DNA from: an uncultured Selenomonadaceae bacterium
GTDB lineage: Bacteria; Bacillota; Negativicutes; Selenomonadales; Selenomonadaceae
NCBI GenBank assembly: GCA_910579115.1
Contig: CAJTSO010000049.1
Span: 1 to 12,585 of the forward strand
DNA length: 12,585 nucleotides
Direction of reading: 5' to 3'
The notes under the pieces were generated by a model. It searched no databases and was not told where the DNA came from. It saw nothing but the letters and a program-made list of their open reading frames with translations. Below, in pieces: positions 1 to 5,876 of this stretch. How positions within the stretch are numbered: the stretch's first letter is position 1; every line of letters begins with the position of its first letter. The position numbers and the translations under genes are program-made.

Positions 1-35
1 CAGATAATAAAAATTTCCGGAAAGGAGGCGGCCAC

Positions 36-923
36 ATGGATTCAGAGTTTTTTTCCGTATCAAATCTGTCCCTTCCCCATCAGGTCAGGGGACTCCTGAT
101 GACGGTAGGGATTCTGGATATCGTTGACATCATCATCGTGGCTGTTATCCTTTATCACTGCTACAAGCTGCTGGAGGATACCAGCGCCATCACCCTGGTG
201 AAGGGCATCGTGTCCCTGCTGCTGTTGACCGGTATCTGCGGAGCTCTGGAGCTTCACGTCATCGACTGGCTTTTGCAAAAGGCAGTGACCGTCCTCATGG
301 TGGCCCTGCCGGTGATTTTTCAGCCGGAGCTGCGGCGGGCGCTGGCTCATATTGGACAGGGACGGTTCTTTGCTCCCTATGAAGTCTTTGCGGAAGAAGA
401 ATCGGAAATCTGCATCCGGGAAATCTGCGACGCGGTAGACTCCATGTCCAAGTCCCGCACGGGGGCGCTCATCGTCTGTGAACGGAGCACTCGCCTGAAC
501 GATATCATCGACGAAAAAAACGGTACCAAGCTGGACGCGGTGATTTCCGCCGACCTGCTGAACCAGATTTTCTTTATCAATACTCCCATCCACGATGGGG
601 CGGTGATCATTCGGGGCAGCCGGATCATGGTGGCCGGGGCGAAACTTCCCAACAGCCAGAACGCCAACATTCCTCATGAGCTGGGTACTCGTCACCGGGC
701 CGCCATCGGTATTTCCGAGCAGGTAGACGTCCTGGCCCTGGTGGTCAGTGAGGAAACAGGCATCGTGTCCATTGCGGAGCGGGGCCACATCAAGCGCAAT
801 ATCACCCGGCTGGCACTTCAGGAGCGGCTGAAAACCGTGTTCCCCACCGAGAAGAAGGAAAAGCTGAACTTCAAGGAGCTGTATCTGGCAGCCAAGTCCC
901 GCATTAAGAGGGCTGAAAAATGA
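36..923 (+). CDS. cdaA: Diadenylate cyclase CdaA (c-di-AMP synthase)
   Basis: Condenses two ATP into c-di-AMP, the second messenger that controls K+/osmolyte balance and cell-wall homeostasis in Firmicutes. The 295-residue product has hydrophobic segments at about residues 28-45, 55-72 and 80-95, followed by a cytosolic DAC domain. The two catalytic signatures are present: DGA at 187-189 (in IHDGAVIIRG) and RHR at 219-221 (in GTRHRAAIG); GALIV lies at 143-147. Length and layout match CdaA rather than DisA or CdaS. The start is supported by AAAGGAGG at 21-28, seven bases upstream of the ATG. The gene overlaps the next one by ATGA, implying translational coupling with its usual partner cdaR. 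Its promoter is probably left of the window. Identification is strong. Confidence 0.96.
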   Translation: MDSEFFSVSNLSLPHQVRGLLMTVGILDIVDIIIVAVILYHCYKLLEDTSAITLVKGIVSLLLLTGICGALELHVIDWLLQKAVTVLMVALPVIFQPELRRALAHIGQGRFFAPYEVFAEEESEICIREICDAVDSMSKSRTGALIVCERSTRLNDIIDEKNGTKLDAVISADLLNQIFFINTPIHDGAVIIRGSRIMVAGAKLPNSQNANIPHELGTRHRAAIGISEQVDVLALVVSEETGIVSIAERGHIKRNITRLALQERLKTVFPTEKKEKLNFKELYLAAKSRIKRAEK

Positions 924-1876
924 CATTTTTTCATCGGATTTTTCATCGGAACCTTCCCGTAAAGATAATGGCCATCCTCACGGCCACTGTGCTTTGGTTC
1001 TACGTTATGAACAACCAGAACCCCTCTGTTGAGGCTACCATAAAAAGAGAAGTACAGCTGGTAAATATTCCTGACGGAAAAGTGGTTTCTCTGGAAGAAA
1101 ACAAGATAAATATAAGAGTCAGGGCCCTGCGATCCTACTTCATGTCCACGGCCAGTAATGAGTTTCGGGCCGAGCTGGACGCGGAGGATCTCCCGGACGG
1201 TCGGACCAGGGAAAGGGTAAATGTCATTCTGCCTCACGGCTTCGAGCTGATCGAGGTGAACCCGCCGGAGTTGCCCGTATTCGTCGACCCCATTGAGAAA
1301 AAGCTGGTGGATATCAGGCTTATCCCCACCGGCTCTCCCGCCGAAGGAATCACCCTGGCCAGCGTCAGCGGCGACCTGGAGCAGGCGGAGGTCATCGGCC
1401 CTGCCTCCCGGGCGAGACAGGTATCAAGGCTCATTGCCTATGTCCCCCTGAACAGGCATGACACGGACTTCTCCCAGCAGGTACCCTTGCTGCCAGTGAA
1501 TAGTCAGAGCCGGGTAATAGAAGATGTGACTGTGTCCCCTACTGTGGTAGTTGCCTCTGTTCAGCTGGCCAGGGGATTGTCAAAGAAAATCGTCACCGTA
1601 AGTCCGGTGCTGACTGGACAGTTGCCGGAAGGTCTTAGTCTGGACAAGGTATCCATCAACCCCGCAAAGATTGAGATTACCGGTCAGAAGGAAGTCATTG
1701 ACAAGCTTCAAACCATCGCTACCAGAGAAATCGATCTTTCGGAGATTGAGCCGGAGAATATCATTAACGGGATCTTCTCGGTGAATGTCCTCCTTCGTCC
1801 CATTCAGGATGTAGTCGTCATTGACCGAACGGTAAAGGTTGATATTTCCACGAAAGAAAAAGCGCAGGGAAAGTAA
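920..1876 (+). CDS. cdaR: YbbR-domain protein, CdaA regulator CdaR
   Basis: A membrane-anchored protein with extracytoplasmic YbbR repeats, the known partner and modulator of CdaA in Firmicutes. The 318-residue product has one N-terminal membrane segment (about residues 13-31, ending WFYVMNN) and then a long beta-rich stretch. I read about three YbbR-like repeats from the recurring pattern of hydrophobic strands ending in VDP or VDI, for example 'LPVFVDPIEKKLVDIRL' and later 'KIEITGQKEVIDKL'. The ATG overlaps the cdaA stop and no separate ribosome site is needed. The stop shares one base with the next start (TAATG). Repeat boundaries are approximate because YbbR domains are poorly conserved. 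Confidence 0.88.
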   Translation: MTFFHRIFHRNLPVKIMAILTATVLWFYVMNNQNPSVEATIKREVQLVNIPDGKVVSLEENKINIRVRALRSYFMSTASNEFRAELDAEDLPDGRTRERVNVILPHGFELIEVNPPELPVFVDPIEKKLVDIRLIPTGSPAEGITLASVSGDLEQAEVIGPASRARQVSRLIAYVPLNRHDTDFSQQVPLLPVNSQSRVIEDVTVSPTVVVASVQLARGLSKKIVTVSPVLTGQLPEGLSLDKVSINPAKIEITGQKEVIDKLQTIATREIDLSEIEPENIINGIFSVNVLLRPIQDVVVIDRTVKVDISTKEKAQGK

Positions 1877-3618
1877 TGCTCAGAATTACGGATTTTCACG
1901 TTCCCATCACCAAAGATTGGGGAGTTTCCTTCAATAATACCGAGCCTCCGGTGGAAGCATTGGCGGCTCGCCTTGGATTGCCGCTTCACGCTATAGGTGA
2001 GGCGGCTGTTTTGCGTCAGGGTCTTGATGCCCGCCGCCGCAACGGAGCACCAATTTGTTCTGTCTACCAGCTGGAGTTTTCTCTGGCCGGGGGAGCGAAG
2101 GCGGAGGAAAAATTTCTGGCGGCCAACCGCCGCGGCCGGAACGGAATAAAAAATCTCACGCCAGCGCCGGAGCCAGCGCCTGTCCTCTGGGAAGTTGCGG
2201 CGGAAATGCGGGAAAAGGGAGAGGCGATTTCAAAACAGGCAGCCTGTCCCGTAGTTGTTGGCTTCGGCCCGGCGGGAATGTTCGCCGCCCTCCTGCTGGC
2301 AAGAGCCGGTCTTTCGCCGCTGGTGCTGGAGCGGGGGGCTGACGTGGAAAGCCGCCGGGCCAGGGTAGCGGATTTCTGGGCAGGAAGAAGCCCCCTTGAC
2401 CCGGCGGCCAACGTCCAGTTTGGCGAGGGTGGGGCCGGGACTTTTTCCGACGGCAAGCTCACCACCCGGGTGGACTCCCCCCTCATTCGGGATGTGCTGG
2501 ATGCCATGGTGGATTTCGGCGCGCCGGAAGAGATAAAATTTCTCCACAAGCCCCACATCGGCACCGATAAGCTGGTTCCCATGGTAAAGAATCTCCGGCA
2601 GGAAATCATCGCCCTGGGGGGAGAGGTGCGGTTCCTGACGGCCGTGAAGGAGCTGGAATTTGACAGCCGGCAAAATATCACCGCCGTCGTTACCGAAGAC
2701 GGCCAGCGGATAAAGACCGCCGCCCTGTTCCTGGGCATCGGCCACTCCGCCCGGGACACCTACCATCAGCTGTTCAGGCAGGGAGTGGCCATGGAGCCGA
2801 AGCCCTTTGCGGTAGGTGTCCGCATCGAGCACCCCCAGGAGCTTATAGACCGGGCCCAGTACGGCCGGCCGGCGGTCACCTTCGCTGGCGGGCCGTCTCT
2901 GCCTCCCGCCGGCTACTCCCTTACCTGGCAGGATAGAAGCAGGCCCGGCAGCCGCAGTGTCTACTCCTTCTGCATGTGTCCCGGCGGTCAGGTGGTAGCC
3001 GCCGCCAGCGAGGCGGGACGGCTGGTTACCAACGGCATGAGCCTCCATGCCCGGGACAGCGGCGTGGCCAACGGGGCCCTGCTGGTAAACGTCCGGCCGG
3101 AGGATTTTGGCGGGGCCATACTGGGAGGCATCGACTTTCAGCGGAAATACGAGGAGCTGGCCTTTCAGATTGGCGGCGGAGACTACCGGGCCCCCGTCCA
3201 GGCCGTGGGAGATTTCCTGGCCGCGGCAGAGGGTGCTCCCCGCTGTGACACCCGGGATTTCTGCGTTTCTCCTACCTGCCGTCCGGGAGTAAAAAATTCC
3301 CGGCTGGCCGAATGCCTGCCGGACTTTGTCACCGGGGCCCTGGCGGCGGCCCTGCCTGCTTTTGACCGGAAGATAAAGGGCTTCGGCGCTCCTGACGTGC
3401 CCATCACCGGCGTGGAAATGCGGTCGTCGGCCCCCTGCCGGATAATCCGCCATCGGGAAAGCTATCAGTCTCTTTCCCACGGAGGACTGTACCCTATCGG
3501 CGAAGGGGCGGGTTACGCCGGAGGAATCATGAGCGCCGCCTGTGACGGCCTGAATGCTGCGCTGGCCTACCTGGGGGAATTAGGGATTTATGATGAAAGG
3601 GTAAAACAGCTCCGCTAA
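1876..3618 (+). CDS. FAD-dependent dehydrogenase-like protein (COG2509 type)
   Basis: A predicted cytoplasmic NAD(P)/FAD-dependent oxidoreductase of 580 residues with no known substrate. The first 100 residues form a family-typical N-terminal domain without a cofactor motif. A dinucleotide-binding fold follows: VVVGFGPAGMFAALL at 126-140 with an acidic residue ending the second strand (LVLERG, 149-154). Then come NVQFGEGGAGTFSDGKL at 179-195 and, near the C-terminus, the FAD-contacting GLYPIGEGAGYAGG, as in uncharacterised FAD-dependent dehydrogenases distantly related to HI0933/GidA-type flavoproteins. It is translationally coupled to cdaR (TAATG). In many Firmicutes glmM follows cdaR; here this gene takes that place and the operon then ends at a terminator, so no glmM follows. 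A link to c-di-AMP signalling is only positional. Confidence 0.85.
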   Translation: MLRITDFHVPITKDWGVSFNNTEPPVEALAARLGLPLHAIGEAAVLRQGLDARRRNGAPICSVYQLEFSLAGGAKAEEKFLAANRRGRNGIKNLTPAPEPAPVLWEVAAEMREKGEAISKQAACPVVVGFGPAGMFAALLLARAGLSPLVLERGADVESRRARVADFWAGRSPLDPAANVQFGEGGAGTFSDGKLTTRVDSPLIRDVLDAMVDFGAPEEIKFLHKPHIGTDKLVPMVKNLRQEIIALGGEVRFLTAVKELEFDSRQNITAVVTEDGQRIKTAALFLGIGHSARDTYHQLFRQGVAMEPKPFAVGVRIEHPQELIDRAQYGRPAVTFAGGPSLPPAGYSLTWQDRSRPGSRSVYSFCMCPGGQVVAAASEAGRLVTNGMSLHARDSGVANGALLVNVRPEDFGGAILGGIDFQRKYEELAFQIGGGDYRAPVQAVGDFLAAAEGAPRCDTRDFCVSPTCRPGVKNSRLAECLPDFVTGALAAALPAFDRKIKGFGAPDVPITGVEMRSSAPCRIIRHRESYQSLSHGGLYPIGEGAGYAGGIMSAACDGLNAALAYLGELGIYDERVKQLR

Positions 3619-3619
3619 T

Positions 3620-3653
3620 AGCCTCCCCTCCAGGTTGGCATGGCTCGCACTGA
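3620..3653 (+). repeat. Partial hybrid repeat, truncated nested copy
   Basis: The stretch begins with AGCCTCCCCTCCAGG, the left end of the palindromic repeat that is complete at 3655-3710. It then switches to TTGGCATGGCTCGCACT, which matches the hairpin module nested in the repeat near 11097-11145. It is apparently a truncated insertion joined at the same point of the palindrome as the 11 kb copy. It lies immediately after the stop of the FAD gene. Confidence 0.6.
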
Positions 3654-3654
3654 A

Positions 3655-3710
3655 AGCCTCCCCTGTAGGGGAGGTGGTCGAAGGCCGCAGGCCGGAGACC
3701 GGAGGGGTGA
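3655..3710 (+). repeat. 56-bp dispersed palindromic repeat, copy 1 (forward)
   Basis: One of three nearly identical 56-bp copies in the window (others at 7437-7492 and 10933-10988). It starts AGCCTCCCCT and ends CCGGAGGGGTGA. The left part folds as CTCCCCT-gt-AGGGGAG. The middle folds as GGTC...GACC around GGCC-gca-GGCC. The terminal AGGGG can also pair with the 5' CCCCT, giving an alternative long stem. Copies differ by one or two bases (gt versus ct in the left loop; C versus T in the right tip). It is non-coding and lies between operons. Confidence 0.85.
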
Positions 3711-3736
3711 CGTCAAATTCCCCCTTGCTCACAAAC

Positions 3737-3769
3737 TCGCCTCCCTGTCAAGGGGGGCGAATTTTTTTT
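3737..3769 (+). terminator. Intrinsic terminator of the cdaA operon
   Basis: TCGCCTCCC (3737-3745), loop TGTCAA, GGGGGGCGA (3752-3760) with one G-T wobble, then an eight-T run at 3762-3769. It is a classic Rho-independent terminator downstream of the cdaA-cdaR-FAD genes and just before the mmd promoter. Confidence 0.85.
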
Positions 3770-3788
3770 CAGTATATTTTCATTTCGC

Positions 3789-3815
3789 TTGACAGTGAAA
3801 ATAATTTGTTATAAT
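3789..3815 (+). promoter_or_regulatory. Sigma-A type promoter of the mmdD-mmdB-transporter block
   Basis: A perfect -35 box TTGACA at 3789-3794 and a perfect -10 box TATAAT at 3810-3815. The spacer is 15 bp, shorter than the usual 17. The surrounding sequence is AT-rich and sits directly behind the terminator at 3769. It predicts a start near 3822 and a leader of about 360 nt. It is the best candidate for driving the highly codon-biased genes downstream. Confidence 0.75.
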
Positions 3816-3821
3816 CTATCA

Positions 3822-4183
3822 CATAAGTGGAGAAGGATGTCCTTTGCGGTACACGAGGCAGAGGCGCCCTTTTCCGGAGCTAATTCATATTCATAACTGC
3901 CCGCTGCGGCTGTTGGGTGGAGGAGCTGAGGCTCCCGGCCGCTGCAAAGGCACCGGAGTGGTGAGCCGGACGGAACTCACGAAACGGACGGATTTGCTCG
4001 TGGAGCGAAAGCCGGCCCGGTAGCTTCGGCAGTCCGCCAGGAAACCGGCAGATGGATGACAGATCTTGCCGGGGACTGGAATGAAAGGGGGAGAGATGGC
4101 AGCAGTCCGAAGGGATTGCGTTTCCGTAGTCGTTATTATCAGCCCGATGGATAGTCGGGCAATCAGATGAGGTGAAAAACTCT
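3822..4183 (+). promoter_or_regulatory. Long structured 5' leader of mmdD, candidate riboswitch or novel RNA element
   Basis: A GC-rich non-coding stretch between the promoter and mmdD, full of complementary segments in consecutive order. Pairings read directly are: CCTTTGCGG 3841-3849 with CTGCAAAGG 3942-3950 (closing a multibranch loop); GGCAG 3857-3861 with CTGCC 3897-3901; GGAGC 3922-3926 with GCTCC 3931-3935 (loop TGAG); GTGAG 3961-3965 with CTCAC 3976-3980; CGGAC 3985-3989 with GTCCG 4032-4036; GCTC/GAGC at 3996-4006; CCGGCAGAT 4045-4053 with ATCTTGCCGG 4063-4072; GGACTG 4073-4078 with CAGTCC 4103-4108; GCCCGA 4142-4147 with TCGGGC 4155-4160. A segment like the cobalamin-riboswitch B12 box (GCCAGGAAACCGGC) lies at 4036-4049, but the rest of that aptamer is not clearly present. 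No U-tract terminator is seen, so any control would act on translation or mRNA stability. The exact transcript ends are inferred. Confidence 0.6.
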
Positions 4184-4522
4184 ATGGGTAACATTCAATT
4201 GGGTGTAACAATCATGTTGATCAACATGACCATCGTATTTGCCGTACTGTTTGGTCTGTGCATCATGATTCGTGTCATCCACGCTGTTGATCCTACCAAC
4301 AAAAAAAAAGAGGTAGCGCCTGCTAAGGCCGCCCCTGCACCGGCTCCGGCTGCCGCGCCCGTCGCTGCGCCGAAGGCTGACAACAGTGCTGTAATCGCTG
4401 TTATTGCCGCCGCTGTTGCCGCTTACGAGGGAGACGATGTAAAGATCGTAACCGTTCGTCCGGTGGAATCTACCACTTGGAAGAATGCCGGCCGCGCCGT
4501 CGGTATCGCCAACAAGGTATGA
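4184..4522 (+). CDS. mmdD: Na+-pumping decarboxylase small membrane subunit, OadG family (methylmalonyl-CoA decarboxylase delta)
   Basis: The small subunit that holds the carboxyltransferase onto the membrane pump in Na+-translocating acyl-CoA decarboxylases. The 112-residue product has one N-terminal membrane helix (about 7-31), a Lys cluster (40-42), an Ala/Pro-rich linker (about 45-64) and the conserved C-terminal block AVIAVIAAAVAAYEGDDVKI ending in TTWKNAGR. The Ala/Pro linker resembles that of biotin carriers, but no biotinylation MKM motif is present, so this is not the biotin subunit. The ATG at 4184 is preferred because GAGGTG (4169-4174) lies nine bases upstream; the in-frame GTG at 4172 is part of that ribosome site. 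mmdB follows after 57 bases. GcdD or OadG identity cannot be excluded by sequence alone. A nine-A run occurs at 4301-4309. Confidence 0.85.
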   Translation: MGNIQLGVTIMLINMTIVFAVLFGLCIMIRVIHAVDPTNKKKEVAPAKAAPAPAPAAAPVAAPKADNSAVIAVIAAAVAAYEGDDVKIVTVRPVESTTWKNAGRAVGIANKV

Positions 4523-4579
4523 CAGTAGGGCTAACCACCGACAACCTGTTGGTTAGTCACTAAGGAGGAATTATCTAAT

Positions 4580-5722
4580 ATGGGTATTTTTGACGCATTC
4601 GGTACAGCCCTCCAGGCTCTGTGGCATGACTCTGGTTTCTATAGCTTGACCATGGGTAATGTCATCATGATGCTCGTCGGCTGCATTCTGATGTATATGG
4701 CTTTCGCCAAAGAGTTTGAGCCGCTTCTGCTCGGCCCGATCTCCTTCGGCTGCATTATCGCTAACTTCCCTGCTACCCACATGCTGGACGAGCCAGGCGC
4801 TATGCAGCTCATCAGCTTCGGTATCAAATACGAAGTATTCCCGCCGTTGATTTTCATGGGCGTAGGCGCCATGACCGACTTCGGCCCGTTGCTTGCGAAC
4901 CCGAACACCATTCTCCTCGGCGCTGCCGCTCAGTTCGGTGTATTCATCGCTCTGTTCGGCGCTATGGCTCTCGGCTTCACCCCGCATCAGGCTTCCGCTA
5001 TCGGTATCATCGGCGGCGCAGATGGCCCTACCGCTATCTACATGTCCGCTAAGATGGCTCCGGAGCTCCTGGGTGCTATCGCCGTTGCCGCTTACTCCTA
5101 TATGTCTCTCGTTCCGCTGATTCAGCCGCCTATCATGATGGCGTTCACCACCAAGGCTGAGCGTCAAATCCGCATGGGCCAGCTCCGTCAGGTTTCCAAG
5201 TTCGAGAAGATCGTCTTCCCGGTTGTCTGCACCATCGTAATCAGCCTCCTGCTTCCGCCGGTAGCTGCTCTTATCGCTATGCTCATGCTGGGCAACCTGC
5301 TTCGTGAGTCCGGTGTCACCGACCGTCTCAGCGACACCGCTCAGAACGCGCTCTGCAACATTGTCACCATCTTCCTGGGTACCGGTACCGGTATGACTAT
5401 GAACGCCGATGACTTCCTCCGGCTCCAGACCATTGAGATTATCTGCCTGGGCCTCGTGGCTTTTGCTGGCGGTACCTGGGCCGGTCTCATGTTCGCCAAG
5501 ATTATGAACCTGGTCATGGGCGGCACCATCAACCCGCTTATCGGTTCTGCCGGCGTATCCGCTGTTCCGATGGCCGCCCGCGTCAGCCAGGTTGTCGGTC
5601 AGAAAGCCTGCCCGGGCAACTTCCTCCTGATGCAGGCCATGGGCCCGAACGTAGCAGGCGTTATCGGTACCGCTGTTGCGGCTGGCGCCATGCTGGCTAT
5701 CCTCGGTACCCCGAACAAGTAA
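4580..5722 (+). CDS. mmdB: Na+-translocating decarboxylase beta subunit (methylmalonyl-CoA decarboxylase type)
   Basis: The integral membrane subunit that decarboxylates carboxybiotin and exports Na+ (OadB/MmdB/GcdB family). The 380-residue product, full length for the family, has multiple hydrophobic helices and both family signatures: GGADGPT at 145-151, with the Asp (148) corresponding to the essential intramembrane aspartate, and NPLIGSAGVSAVPMAARV at 318-335, containing the Asn/Gly/Ser residues implicated in Na+ binding. AAGGAGG at 4562-4568 precedes the ATG by 11 bases. It lies between mmdD and a dicarboxylate transporter, which favours methylmalonyl-CoA as the physiological substrate; glutaconyl-CoA or oxaloacetate remain possible. 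Alpha and biotin-carrier genes are absent here. Codons (CCG for Pro, CGT/CGC for Arg, GCT for Ala) differ from flanking genes and suggest high expression. Confidence 0.9.
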   Translation: MGIFDAFGTALQALWHDSGFYSLTMGNVIMMLVGCILMYMAFAKEFEPLLLGPISFGCIIANFPATHMLDEPGAMQLISFGIKYEVFPPLIFMGVGAMTDFGPLLANPNTILLGAAAQFGVFIALFGAMALGFTPHQASAIGIIGGADGPTAIYMSAKMAPELLGAIAVAAYSYMSLVPLIQPPIMMAFTTKAERQIRMGQLRQVSKFEKIVFPVVCTIVISLLLPPVAALIAMLMLGNLLRESGVTDRLSDTAQNALCNIVTIFLGTGTGMTMNADDFLRLQTIEIICLGLVAFAGGTWAGLMFAKIMNLVMGGTINPLIGSAGVSAVPMAARVSQVVGQKACPGNFLLMQAMGPNVAGVIGTAVAAGAMLAILGTPNK

Positions 5723-5863
5723 TCCCTTTCGGGATACCTGTTCAATCAGGTGTCGCTTCGGCGACAATCGATCCCTGAAATTTTTATACAGACCGGCGGT
5801 CCTTCCGGGACTGCCGGATCCTGTAGATTTTCGTTTGTGTGTTTAGAACGTCTTTCAAACACA
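5722..5863 (+). other. Intercistronic hairpin cluster between mmdB and the transporter
   Basis: Five consecutive hairpins fill the gap: ATCCC/GGGAT (5722-5735), ACCTG/CAGGT (5736-5751), TGTCGC-TTCG-GCGACA (5751-5766, a perfect stem with a stable UUCG loop), CCGGC...GCCGG enclosing GTCC/GGAC (5793-5817), and TGTGTTT/AAACACA (5838-5844 with 5857-5863). The last abuts the transporter ribosome site AGGAGG at 5865-5870. No T-run follows the strong stems, so termination is unlikely; a role in mRNA processing, protection or translation control is inferred. Confidence 0.55.
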
Positions 5864-5876
5864 TAGGAGGGTTATT

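Noticed and set aside
3837..3896. Small reading frame in the mmdD leader (19 codons, ATG behind GGAGAAGG), as a possible leader peptide
   Set aside because: The ribosome site is nearly adjacent to the ATG, the composition shows no regulatory codon run, and the stretch takes part in the leader's paired arms. Without conservation data it is better treated as part of the RNA.
3822..4183. RNase P RNA, tmRNA, SRP RNA or T-box as identity of the leader
   Set aside because: The diagnostic segments (GAGGAAAGTCC-like for RNase P, the tRNA-like ends of tmRNA, GTCAGG...GGAAGGAAGCAGC for SRP RNA, GGGTGGNACCGCG for T-box) are absent.
4184..4522. Biotin carrier subunit, suggested by the Ala/Pro-rich linker
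   Set aside because: There is no MKM biotinylation site or lipoyl/biotinyl domain; the N-terminal helix and C-terminal block fit OadG/MmdD.
4571..5767. Long open frame of about 400 codons antisense to mmdB
   Set aside because: It is a shadow created by the codon bias of mmdB; its His/Glu/Asp-rich composition matches no protein family and no ribosome site is evident.
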